From Pseudoduganella umbonata (GTDB lineage Bacteria; Pseudomonadota; Gammaproteobacteria; Burkholderiales; Burkholderiaceae_D): a stretch of DNA of 64,000 bases. The translations under genes and the position numbers were made by a program. Positions 16,292-24,764 of the stretch are shown here, piece by piece; position 1 is the first letter of the stretch, and the number at the start of each line of letters is the position of its first letter. Under the pieces are notes generated by a model. That model searched no databases. It was not told the DNA's origin and saw only the letters and a list, made by a program, of their open reading frames with translations. The stretch is from positions 697,319 to 761,318 of the forward strand of contig NZ_JACHXS010000003.1 in NCBI RefSeq assembly GCF_014192225.1. The letters run 5' to 3'.

Positions 16292-17728
16292 TCAGTAGCG
16301 GTCGAGCGACAGCGCATAGGCGCGCGTTGTAGCGAGGAGACGAAAGCGGGCCTGCCGGCCGTGTTCGACGGCGAGCAGCGAATGGGCGGCGAGCGCGGCG
16401 AGGCTGTCGATCGTTTCATAGGCGGAGTACGCCGGACGCAGCAGCGCGGCCGCTTCATCCAGTGTAAACCAGGCCGGCAGCCCGGCCAGCCGGCACAGCG
16501 CGGCCTGCGCTGGTGGCGGCAGCAGCACGTAGCTCCAGTCCAGCGCGGCGCGCAGCGTGCGGTGGCGCGGCGTGGCGGTGCCGGCCGGCCCCTGCAACAG
16601 GCGCAGCATGTCGTCGAGCCCCGCCCCGATGCGCTGCAGGCCCAGGGCGGGCACCTGCGCGGCGGCCAGTTCGATCGCCAGCGGCAGGCCGTCGAGCCGG
16701 CGGCAGATCGCCGCGACCGACGCCAGACCGGCCGCATCCGGTACGAACGCGTGGCCGGTCGCGGCGGCGGCCCGCGCCACGAACAGCGCCACGGCGCCGC
16801 TGCCGGCCAGCCGGGCGGGATCGGTTTCCTCCGGCGCGGGCAGGTCCAGCGCGGGTATGCGCACCACCATTTCGCCGCCGGCCAGCAGCGGTTGCCGGCT
16901 GGTGGCCAGCACGCGCAATGCCGGGCACTGCGCCAGCAACGTTTCCACCAGCCGGCTGCAGGCATCGGCCAGGTGCTCGCAATTGTCCAGTACCAGCAGG
17001 ACCGGACCGGCATACTGCGCGGGCGGCAGCGCGGCCACCAGCGCGCCCGCCGAGCTCCAGCGCGGGCCGGGCGCCAGGCCCAGTGCCCCGGCCACGATGC
17101 CGAGCATGCCCTCTTCCGTGCCCGTCGCATCGAGTTCGGCCCAGGCGACCGTACCGGCATGGCGGTGCGCGGCCGCCAGCGCCAGCGCTGTCTTGCCGAT
17201 GCCGGGGGCGCCCGCCAGCGTAACGAACCGGCTGGCGGCGACGCGCGCCAGCACGGTATCCGCGGAAACACCAGCGCCGGAAACAGCAGCGGCCGGCACG
17301 CCAGCGGCCTGGGTGGCATGCCGGGCCGCATCGGGCTGTTCCGCGCGGCCGACGAGGGGCGACGCCGGCACCGGCAGCCGCGACCGGGCGACCGGGCGCC
17401 GCTCCGCCCTGCCGGCAAACAGGTAGCCGCGGCCGGCCACCGTGCCGATCAGCGCGCGGTCGTCCGCCAGGGCGCGGCGCAGCGCGGCGATCTGCACGCG
17501 CAGGTTGCCGTCATCGATCTGCTGGCCCGGCCAGGCACGCCGCAGCAGGTCGTCGCGGCTGAGTACGCGGCCGCCCGCTTCGATCAGCGCCTGCAGCAGG
17601 CGGGCGGCGCGCTGCCCTAGCGGCACCGGAGCGCCGGCCGCGGTGCGCAGTTCGCAGCGCTGCGGATCGAAGGTGTGCCGGCCGAAGGCGATCGCCCCGG
17701 TAGCGCCGGATATCCAGTTTGTTTCCAT
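16292..17728 (-). CDS. Winged-helix DNA-binding protein fused to a P-loop ATPase (short form)
   Basis: 478 aa from ATG at 17728 (METNWISGATGAIAFGRH); the start is uncertain because no good ribosome site is visible and an ATG 13 codons upstream is possible. Residues about 10-105 are an OmpR-type winged helix (SRDDLLRRAWPGQQIDDGNLRVQI pattern, ending GRGYLF). A linker leads to an NTPase with Walker A GAPGIGKTA and Walker B LLVLDNCEHL, as in AfsR/MalT-like STAND regulators. Family members are usually about twice as long with TPR sensor repeats; this one ends soon after the ATPase helical domain. It may be a shortened or truncated regulator. It lies next to the arabinan locus but also beside a two-component pair, so its target is unclear. 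Confidence 0.75.
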   Translation of the reverse strand: METNWISGATGAIAFGRHTFDPQRCELRTAAGAPVPLGQRAARLLQALIEAGGRVLSRDDLLRRAWPGQQIDDGNLRVQIAALRRALADDRALIGTVAGRGYLFAGRAERRPVARSRLPVPASPLVGRAEQPDAARHATQAAGVPAAAVSGAGVSADTVLARVAASRFVTLAGAPGIGKTALALAAAHRHAGTVAWAELDATGTEEGMLGIVAGALGLAPGPRWSSAGALVAALPPAQYAGPVLLVLDNCEHLADACSRLVETLLAQCPALRVLATSRQPLLAGGEMVVRIPALDLPAPEETDPARLAGSGAVALFVARAAAATGHAFVPDAAGLASVAAICRRLDGLPLAIELAAAQVPALGLQRIGAGLDDMLRLLQGPAGTATPRHRTLRAALDWSYVLLPPPAQAALCRLAGLPAWFTLDEAAALLRPAYSAYETIDSLAALAAHSLLAVEHGRQARFRLLATTRAYALSLDRY

Positions 17729-17897
17729 GGCCGAAGGGTACGTTGCCACGGCGCCGCGGCCCATCCCACAACGGGTCCGTATTTGCTGCCCCGATATGCT
17801 GGCGCGGCCATCCCCCGAAAGGGGAACCTCCCTCGATCGGGGGCTATCGGCCCCGCCTGCCGGGTGTAAGATGCGCTTTTTCAGCGGGAGCGGCAGC

Positions 17898-18536
17898 ATG
17901 CGGGATAGCTTGGGTGGCGCGCCGGTGCGCGTGATGGTGGTGGACGATCATCCACTGATGCGCGAAGGGATCGCCGCCGTGCTGTCGATCGGCGGGCGCT
18001 TCGAACTGGTGGCCGAGGCGGGCGACGGCCGCGAGGCACTGGAACAGTACGTGCGCCACCAGCCCGACGTGGTGCTGATGGACCTGCAGATGCCGGTGAT
18101 GAACGGGCTCGACGCGATCGTGGCGATCCGCGAGATCGCCCCGCAGGCCCGCATCATCGTGCTGACCACCTACAAGGGCGACGTGCAGGTGCTGCGCGCG
18201 CTGAAGGCAGGCGCGATGGGCTACCTGTTGAAAAGCATGCTGCGCACCGAACTGGCCGACGCGATCGGCAAGGTGTATGCCGGCCAGCGCCACATCCCGC
18301 CCGAGATCGCCATCGAACTGGCGGCCCATATCGATGCCGATGCGCTGTCCGCCCGCGAAACCGAGGTCCTCGGCCTGGTTGCCGACGGCAATTCCAACAA
18401 GCGCGTGGCGCAGGCGCTCGGCATTGCCGAGGAAACCGTGAAAGCACACATGAGCACCGTGCTCGGCAAGCTGGGCGCGCGCGACCGCACGCACGCCGTC
18501 ACCATCGCGATCCGGCGCGGCATCCTGGAACCCTGA
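17898..18536 (+). CDS. NarL/FixJ-family response regulator
   Basis: 212 aa from ATG 17898, with GGGAGCGGCAG upstream. Receiver domain (about 8-125): acidic pair in VVDDHP and phospho-acceptor Asp62 in VLMDLQMP, with the conserved Lys in GYLLKSM. LuxR-type helix-turn-helix at about 148-205: LSARETEVLGLVADGNSNKR and AEETVKAHMSTVLGKLGARD. It probably activates or represses transcription when phosphorylated. It lies 92 bases before a hybrid histidine kinase in the same direction, the likely partner. Targets unknown. It is divergent from the winged-helix ATPase gene. Confidence 0.93.
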   Translation: MRDSLGGAPVRVMVVDDHPLMREGIAAVLSIGGRFELVAEAGDGREALEQYVRHQPDVVLMDLQMPVMNGLDAIVAIREIAPQARIIVLTTYKGDVQVLRALKAGAMGYLLKSMLRTELADAIGKVYAGQRHIPPEIAIELAAHIDADALSARETEVLGLVADGNSNKRVAQALGIAEETVKAHMSTVLGKLGARDRTHAVTIAIRRGILEP

Positions 18537-18628
18537 AAGCCGGCGGCCATCCGCAAGACGTTCCCTCAGAGCATCAACTCGTGGAGAAGCGGGCGCTGAC
18601 GAGCCGGTCGGGGGAGTACGATGGCGAA

Positions 18629-21586
18629 ATGCCGACGTCCGCCTACCTTCCACCCCCGCCCGGCCGCGCCGCGCGCCTGCTGCCCCTGGCGCTGGCGCTG
18701 GCCGCGCTGTGCGCGGGGCTGGCTGCCACCGCGCTGGTCTGGGACGGCCTGCGCGACGGGCACGACCGCGAAGCCAGGGCCGAATTCGACTACCGGGTGC
18801 GCGAACTGCAGTCGCGCATCGCGCGGCGCATGGCCACGTATGAACAGGTGCTGCGCGGTGCCCAGGCCTATGCGCTGGCCGCCCCGCCGCTGCCGGACGC
18901 CGCCGGTTTCCGCACCTTCATCGGTACCCTGCAGTTGCGCGAATACTATCCCGGCATCCAGGGCGTGGGCATCGCCATGGCGCGAGGCGATGCGGGCAGC
19001 GCCATCGAGATGATCGAACCGCTGGACACGATGAACCGCCGCGCGCTGGGCTACGACATGTTTGCCGAACCGGTGCGCCGCACGGCGATGGCGCGGGCGC
19101 GCGACAGCGGCGCGGCGGCGCTGACGGGCCGGGTGCGCCTGGTACAGGAAGGCAGCGGCGCCGGCCAGCCGGGTTTCCTGATGTACCTGCCGCTGTACGC
19201 GGCGGGTGCGAACGGCCAGCCGGCCGACGTGGCAGCGCGCCGCCAGGCATTCCGTGGCTGGGTGTACGGCGCCTTCCGCATGCACGATTTCATGTCGGGC
19301 CTGAACGGCGAGCGCGAAGCCGACCTGCACGTGACGGTCTACGACGCGGCGCCCGATCCGGCGAGCTGCATGTATGGCTGCGCCTACCCGGAGGGCGCCG
19401 CGCACCTGGACGAGCTGCGCACGATCGCCATCGCCGGCCGTCCCTGGATCCTGCGGGTGCGCAGCAATCCGGTGTTCGAGCAGCGCCTTGCGTCGCAGCA
19501 GGCTGCCTGGGCCGGCGTGTCGGGCATCATCGTCAGCATGCTGTCGGCCACCCTGGTCTGGCTGCTGGCGCAGGGCCGCGACCGCGCGCGCCAGCTGGCC
19601 CGCCGCATCACCGACGACCTGCAGCGCTCCTATGGCACGCTGCGCAACGAGCGCAGCCGGCTGGTCAGCATTCTCGATAACGCCAACGATGCCTTCGTGG
19701 CCGTCGATGCGGCCGGGCACATCATCTATTGGAATCCGCAGGCCGAGCGCATCTTCGGCTGGACCGTGGCGGAGGCGCTGGGCCGCCCGCTGCGCCACCT
19801 GTTTCCCGGCGAGCAGCCGGAGCTGGACCGCCTGCTGGCGTTCGACGACGCGGCGTTCGAAAACGGCCGTGGCCGCCGGCTCGAGCTGCTGGCCGCCACC
19901 CGCGAAGGCTTGCAGCTGCCCGTCGAGCTGTCCTGTTCGCGCGTCGACAGCGACGGCGCGCCGGTACTGCATGGTTTTATCCGTGACCTGACGGCAAGGC
20001 ACGCGGCGCTGGCGCGCGAGACCCAGCGCCAGCGCGACCTGCAACAGGCCCAGCAGGCGCTGGAGCGCGCCCGCAAGCTGGAAGCGGTCGGCAAGCTGAC
20101 GGGCGGCGTGGCCCACGACTTCAACAATGTGCTACAGGTCATCTACGGCAACGTGCAGGCCGCGGCCATGGCGCCGCGCTCTCCGGAAGCGCCGCGCCGG
20201 CTCGCGGGCGCGCTGGCCGCCGTCGAGCGGGGTGCCAACCTGTCGCGCCAGCTGCTGGCGTTCGCCCGGCGCCAGCCCCTGGAGCCGGTGGTGATCAACC
20301 TGGCGCGGCTGCTGCGCAATATCGGCGACCTGCTGCACCGGGCGCTCGGCGAAGGCGTGGAACTGGCCACGCACGTGGAGCCGGGGCTGTGGAACACGCG
20401 CGCCGATCCGAACCAGCTGGAGAACGTGGTGCTGAACCTGGCCATCAATGCGCGCGACGCGATGGCCGGCCACGGCCGGCTGACGATCGAACTGTCGAAC
20501 CAGGTACTGGACGAGGACGACGCCGCCACGGTGCCGGATGCCGTGGCCGGCGACTATGTGCTGCTGGCGGTCTCCGATACCGGCAGCGGCATGCCGCCGG
20601 AAGTGCAGGAACGCGTGTTCGAGCCCTTCTTCACGACCAAGCCGGAAGGCGAAGGAACCGGCCTCGGCCTGTCGATGGCCTACGGCTTCGTGCGCCAGAC
20701 GGGCGGCCATATCCGCATCGACAGCGAGGTGGGCGTGGGCACCACGATGCGGCTGTACTTCCCCCGTTCCGGCGCCCCGGAAGCGGCGCAGCCGGACCTG
20801 CCGCCGCCGGCGACCGGCGGTACCGAGACGATCCTGCTGGTGGACGACGACGCCGACGTGCGCGACACCGTGGGCGCCATGCTGCGCAGCCTGCGCTACA
20901 CGGTGCTCGAAGCGGCCGACGCCGACGCCGCCCTCGGCATCCTGCGCTCGGCCGGGCCGGTGGACCTGCTGTTTACCGATGTCGTCATGCCCGGCGGCTT
21001 GCCGGTGGCCGAGCTGGCACGCCTGGGGCGGCAGCTGCGGCCCGGCCTCGCCGTGCTGTTCACGTCCGGCTACACGCAGGATGCGGCGCAGCATGGCAGC
21101 CAGCTCGAACCGGGCACGCACCTGCTGTCCAAGCCCTACCGCCGCGACGAGCTGGCCCGCAAGGTGCGCGCCGTGCTCGATGAGCGGTCCACCCCTCCCC
21201 CGCCGCCGCCGGCGCCGCAGCGCGTGCTGGTGGTCGAGGACAACGATGACCTGCGCGACCTGACCTGCGAAATGATCATCGCGCTGGGCTGGCAGGCCAC
21301 CGGCGTCGGCAGCGCCGAAGCGGCGCTCGAGTCGCTGCAGGCGGGCGGCATCGGCGCCGTATTCACCGACGTGGAACTGCCCGGCATGAGCGGCCTGGAA
21401 CTGGCGCGGCGCCTGGCCGACGATCCCGACCTGCCGGTAGTGGTCGTCAGCGGCCGCGCGCTCGGCAACGACGTGCCGCCCGGCGTGCGCTCCCTCTACA
21501 AGCCCTACCGGATCGATGCCGTGGAAGAGATCCTTGCGCAGTTGCGGCTGCAGCGCCAGGAGACTAGCGATCCCGACATGGAGTGA
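18629..21586 (+). CDS. CHASE-PAS hybrid sensor histidine kinase with two C-terminal receivers
   Basis: 985 aa from ATG 18629 (MPTSAYLPPPPGRAARL), preferred over an in-frame GTG at 18581 because GGGGGAG lies upstream. Architecture: membrane helix about 16-38, periplasmic CHASE-like domain about 55-280, second helix about 296-316, PAS domain about 345-455, HisKA with His496 in GGVAHDFNNVL, HATPase (GSGMPPEVQERVFEPFFTTK pattern), then two receiver domains (LVDDDADVRD with Asp in LFTDVVM; VVEDNDDLRD with Asp in VFTDVELPG). A CHASE input suggests sensing of a small extracellular molecule. The double receiver may feed a phosphorelay or act as a phosphate sink for the upstream NarL-type regulator. 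Confidence 0.92.
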   Translation: MPTSAYLPPPPGRAARLLPLALALAALCAGLAATALVWDGLRDGHDREARAEFDYRVRELQSRIARRMATYEQVLRGAQAYALAAPPLPDAAGFRTFIGTLQLREYYPGIQGVGIAMARGDAGSAIEMIEPLDTMNRRALGYDMFAEPVRRTAMARARDSGAAALTGRVRLVQEGSGAGQPGFLMYLPLYAAGANGQPADVAARRQAFRGWVYGAFRMHDFMSGLNGEREADLHVTVYDAAPDPASCMYGCAYPEGAAHLDELRTIAIAGRPWILRVRSNPVFEQRLASQQAAWAGVSGIIVSMLSATLVWLLAQGRDRARQLARRITDDLQRSYGTLRNERSRLVSILDNANDAFVAVDAAGHIIYWNPQAERIFGWTVAEALGRPLRHLFPGEQPELDRLLAFDDAAFENGRGRRLELLAATREGLQLPVELSCSRVDSDGAPVLHGFIRDLTARHAALARETQRQRDLQQAQQALERARKLEAVGKLTGGVAHDFNNVLQVIYGNVQAAAMAPRSPEAPRRLAGALAAVERGANLSRQLLAFARRQPLEPVVINLARLLRNIGDLLHRALGEGVELATHVEPGLWNTRADPNQLENVVLNLAINARDAMAGHGRLTIELSNQVLDEDDAATVPDAVAGDYVLLAVSDTGSGMPPEVQERVFEPFFTTKPEGEGTGLGLSMAYGFVRQTGGHIRIDSEVGVGTTMRLYFPRSGAPEAAQPDLPPPATGGTETILLVDDDADVRDTVGAMLRSLRYTVLEAADADAALGILRSAGPVDLLFTDVVMPGGLPVAELARLGRQLRPGLAVLFTSGYTQDAAQHGSQLEPGTHLLSKPYRRDELARKVRAVLDERSTPPPPPPAPQRVLVVEDNDDLRDLTCEMIIALGWQATGVGSAEAALESLQAGGIGAVFTDVELPGMSGLELARRLADDPDLPVVVVSGRALGNDVPPGVRSLYKPYRIDAVEEILAQLRLQRQETSDPDME

Positions 21587-21598
21587 TCCCAGGACAGG

Positions 21599-21988
21599 AT
21601 GGACGATGCAATGTCAGATGCGATGCCCGATACGATGCCCGATGCGATCTCCGACAAGCAGCCCGATAAATATCCCGTGACGCCGGATGGCCGCTACTTC
21701 GTCGTCAATGGCCGCCTGTGGCGCACCAGCAATCCGCACCTCGCCCCGGATGTGCGGCAGGAACTCGTGGTGCAGCTGATGAACGCACGCCGCCAGGTCG
21801 GCGCCGCGAAAAAGGCGGACGATGCCGCCGCCGAACGCAGCGCGCGCGCCGCGGTCGACGAGGCCAAGCGCGCGCTCGGCGAACGCGGGCCGGTCTGGTG
21901 GACCGACGGCGCGCCCGATTTCAACCGGCGGATGGTGGGCAATACGCCGTATGCGGACTGGTACGCAGGCATCGCACAGCCTGAATGA
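21599..21988 (+). CDS. Conserved hypothetical protein with repetitive N-terminus
   Basis: 129 aa. Residues 1-22 are a low-complexity run of Met-Pro-Asp-Ala type (MSDAMPDTMPDAISDKQPDK), coded by near-identical short DNA units, so the true start could be any of several ATGs. The body (about 24-125) has a clear pattern: PVTPDGRYFVVNGRLWR, a helical charged middle (MNARRQVGAAKKADD), and GPVWWTDGAPDFNRRM with NTPYADWY near the end. I recall similar uncharacterised proteins in other proteobacteria, but I cannot assign a function. It has no signal peptide or membrane segment. It follows the hybrid kinase by 12 bases and may be co-transcribed. Confidence 0.8.
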   Translation: MDDAMSDAMPDTMPDAISDKQPDKYPVTPDGRYFVVNGRLWRTSNPHLAPDVRQELVVQLMNARRQVGAAKKADDAAAERSARAAVDEAKRALGERGPVWWTDGAPDFNRRMVGNTPYADWYAGIAQPE

Positions 21989-21998
21989 CGCCAGAACG

Positions 21999-23495
21999 CT
22001 ACTGGAACGCCACCTCGGCAAAGCTGCGCAGCTTGCGGCTGTGCAGCCGGTCGACGCCCAGCGCGCGCAGCAGTTCCAGCGCGCGGATGCCGATCCGCAG
22101 GTGCTGGTCGACCCGGTCCCGGTAGAACTGGTTGGCCATGCCCGGCAGCTTGATCTCGCCGTGCAGCGGCTTGTCGGAGACGCATAGCAGCGTGCCGTAG
22201 GGTACCCGGAAGCGGAAGCCGTTGGCGGCGATGGTGGCGCTTTCCATGTCCAGCGCCACCGCGCGGCTCTGCGAGAAGCGCCGCTCGGGCGTACGCTGCG
22301 GCAGCAGTTCCCAGTTGCGGTTGTCGGTACTGGCCACGGTGCCGGTGCGCAGCACGCGCTTCAGGTCGTGGCCCGTCAGCTGCGTGACCTCGGCCACGGC
22401 GCCCTCGATCGCCACCTGCACCTCGGCCAGCGCGGGGATCGGCACCCACAGCGGCAGGTCTTCGTCGAGCACGTGATCCTCGCGCACGTAGCCGTGGGCC
22501 AGCACGTAGTCGCCCAGCTGCTGCGTGTTGCGCAAGCCGGCGCAGTGGCCCAGCATCAGCCACGCATGGGGGCGCAGCACGGCGACGTGGTCGGTGATCG
22601 TCTTGGCATTGGCCGGGCCGACGCCGATGTTGACCATGCTGATGCCGCTGCCGTCCTCGCGCACGAGGTGGTAGCCCGGCATCTGCGGCAGGCGCAGCGG
22701 CGGCGCGCCCAGCGATTCGCCCGGCCGCGCTTCCTGGCCGGCGCGGCGCGTGATCAGGTTGCCCGGCTCGACAAAGGCCACGTACCTGTCCTCGTCGCTG
22801 GACGGTTCGCGGCTCATGATCGCATGGCCGAGGCGCACGAATTCGTCGATGTAGAACTGGTAGTTCGTAAACAGCACGAACTTCTGGAAGTGCTCCGGCG
22901 ACGTGCCCGTGTAATGGCGCAGGCGCTGCAGCGAGTAGTCGACGCGCGGCCCGGTGAACAGCGACAGCGGCAGGGCCTCGCCCGGCGCCGGATCGCAGGT
23001 GCCGTTGGCGATGCCGTCGTCCATCGCCGCCAGGTTGGGCAGGTCGAACACGTCGCGCATCATGGCGCGCCGCTCGGCGCTCATGCTGCCCTCGATGTGG
23101 TCGTGCTCGGCGAACGAAAAGTGGATCGGGATGGGCTGCGACGACAGGCCCACTTCCAGCTGCACGTTGTGCTGGCCGTGGTTCTTCAGCAGCAGCCGGA
23201 ATTGTTCGAGGTAGTAGCGCGCGAACAGGTCCGGCCGCGTCAGCGTGGTTTCATAGGTGCCGGGGCCTTCGACGAAGCCGTAGGAAAGCCGGGTGTCGGC
23301 GCGCGCGAACGTCTCGGTCTGCACGCGCACGAACGGATAGCAGGCGCGCACGTGGCTCGGCGTTTCGCCTTCCACGAAGCGCTGCAGGCTTTCGCGCAGG
23401 TGGCGGATGCTGCCGTCATAGATCTCCTGCACGCGCGCCAGCGCGGCGGCAGGATCGTCGAACCGTTCAGGGGGTACGAAGGGGCGTGTGGACAC
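21999..23495 (-). CDS. amn: AMP nucleosidase
   Basis: 498 aa, close to the usual length of about 484. The start is a GTG at 23495 (read VSTRPFVPPERF), preceded by CAGGAGTGCATC; there is no suitable ATG. The N-terminal Amn-specific domain holds QPIPIHFSF and RVDYSLQRLRHYTGT. The C-terminal nucleoside phosphorylase-type domain holds VNIGVGPANAKTITDH, LMLGHCAGLRN, ALDMESATIAANGFR and LLCVSDKPLHGEIK. It hydrolyses AMP to adenine and ribose 5-phosphate in the cytoplasm. A PRPP synthase homologue lies upstream on the same strand, which could recycle the ribose 5-phosphate. It converges with the hypothetical gene at 21988. Confidence 0.95.
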   Translation of the reverse strand: MSTRPFVPPERFDDPAAALARVQEIYDGSIRHLRESLQRFVEGETPSHVRACYPFVRVQTETFARADTRLSYGFVEGPGTYETTLTRPDLFARYYLEQFRLLLKNHGQHNVQLEVGLSSQPIPIHFSFAEHDHIEGSMSAERRAMMRDVFDLPNLAAMDDGIANGTCDPAPGEALPLSLFTGPRVDYSLQRLRHYTGTSPEHFQKFVLFTNYQFYIDEFVRLGHAIMSREPSSDEDRYVAFVEPGNLITRRAGQEARPGESLGAPPLRLPQMPGYHLVREDGSGISMVNIGVGPANAKTITDHVAVLRPHAWLMLGHCAGLRNTQQLGDYVLAHGYVREDHVLDEDLPLWVPIPALAEVQVAIEGAVAEVTQLTGHDLKRVLRTGTVASTDNRNWELLPQRTPERRFSQSRAVALDMESATIAANGFRFRVPYGTLLCVSDKPLHGEIKLPGMANQFYRDRVDQHLRIGIRALELLRALGVDRLHSRKLRSFAEVAFQ

Positions 23496-23629
23496 GATGC
23501 ACTCCTGTTCTTCTGTTGTTGTTCTTGGTGTGATCGTAGCATGGCCCGCCATGTCATGCCGGCAAGCGCGCGGCTGTATCCGGCGTGACCTTCCAGCATC
23601 GTTCCCCCATCCGACGCCCCCGGAAACCC

Positions 23630-24607
23630 TTACCGGGCCACCTCGTCGTGCAACGCCCGGATCGCCCCGGCAAACAGCGCGCCGCTGTCCAGCACCGTGA
23701 ACAGCGGACCGGCCCGCTCGCCATCCTGCACGGTGTCGGCCACCGCCCCGGCATCGAGCCCGGCGCGGGCCAGCGTGCCGGCCGCGTCGCCGGCGAACAC
23801 CGCATGCGTGGCCGCCGCCATCACGCGCGCCGCGCCGTGTTCCCGGCAGGCCTCGACCGCGCGCGCCATCGTGCTGCCGGTACCGATGATGTCGTCGAAC
23901 ACGATGGCCAGCTTGCCGGCCACGTCGCCGGCCATCAGGTCGCCCGTCAGTTCGCGGCCGCGCCGGTGTTTCTCGACGAAGGCCAGCGACACCGGCCGGC
24001 CCAGTTCGTGGGCCAGCGCCACCCGCAGGCCCTCGGCACGGCGGATGCCGCCGCCGTCCGGCGCCACCACGCACACCTCCCCGTCGCCGGCCACGGTGGC
24101 GAAGTGCGCCGCGAACAGCGCACTGCCGTCCAGGTGCTCGGTGCGGCAGCGGAAGGCGTTCTGGAATGCGGCAAGGTTGTGCACGTCCAGCGCCAGCACG
24201 GTGTCGGCGCCGGCCGCCTCCAGCAGCGTGGCCACGTAGCGCAGCGTCAGCGGATCGCCGGCCTGGTGCCGTGTGTCCTGGCGTGCGAACGCCACGTACG
24301 GCAGCACGGCAGTGATGCGCGCCGCGCCCGCATCGCGCAGCGCGCCGATGAAGAACAGCAGCCGGCACAGCCGTTCGCCGCTGCCCTGCCCCGGCGCGCC
24401 GGCCAGCGAATGGATCACGCAGGCATGGCCGCCGCGCACGGCCGACGGGGCCCGCACGATGTATTCGCCGTCGTCGAAGTCGTTCTCCTCGTGGGCGGCC
24501 AGCGGCAGGCCCAGGTGCCGGGCCACGCGCTGGCCGAACGGTGCGCTGCCAGCCAGCGCAAACAGGTGCAAGGTCGGATGCAAGGTCGGGTGCAGGGGTA
24601 CGTTCAT
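23630..24607 (-). CDS. Ribose-phosphate pyrophosphokinase-family protein
   Basis: 325 aa from ATG 24607. The first residues contain a short repeat (HPTLHPTLH). PRPP synthase features: NDFDDGEYIVR, FARQDTRHQAGDPLT, DVHNLAAFQ, and the PRPP-binding loop VFDDIIGTGSTM (237-248). The sequence is more divergent than a housekeeping Prs; the usual DLHxxQIxGFF region reads DVHNLAAFQNAF. I therefore treat it as a secondary copy, perhaps for nucleoside or AMP salvage, and give no symbol. Predicted reaction: ribose 5-phosphate plus ATP to PRPP plus AMP. It is upstream of AMP nucleosidase by 134 bases and divergent from a sensor kinase. Confidence 0.85.
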   Translation of the reverse strand: MNVPLHPTLHPTLHLFALAGSAPFGQRVARHLGLPLAAHEENDFDDGEYIVRAPSAVRGGHACVIHSLAGAPGQGSGERLCRLLFFIGALRDAGAARITAVLPYVAFARQDTRHQAGDPLTLRYVATLLEAAGADTVLALDVHNLAAFQNAFRCRTEHLDGSALFAAHFATVAGDGEVCVVAPDGGGIRRAEGLRVALAHELGRPVSLAFVEKHRRGRELTGDLMAGDVAGKLAIVFDDIIGTGSTMARAVEACREHGAARVMAAATHAVFAGDAAGTLARAGLDAGAVADTVQDGERAGPLFTVLDSGALFAGAIRALHDEVAR

Positions 24608-24764
24608 CGTCGTGCGGGTTGCTGTCGTGAGTGGTGGATAAGCCATTGTAGGCGCAAGGGGCGGATCGCCAACGTACGCGGACGTACAAAGAGCGGCGTG
24701 CCAACTGGTAGTATGCGCACTCCAGCGGCGCATGTGGCCCGCGTGGTGGCATACAGCGGGCAAC

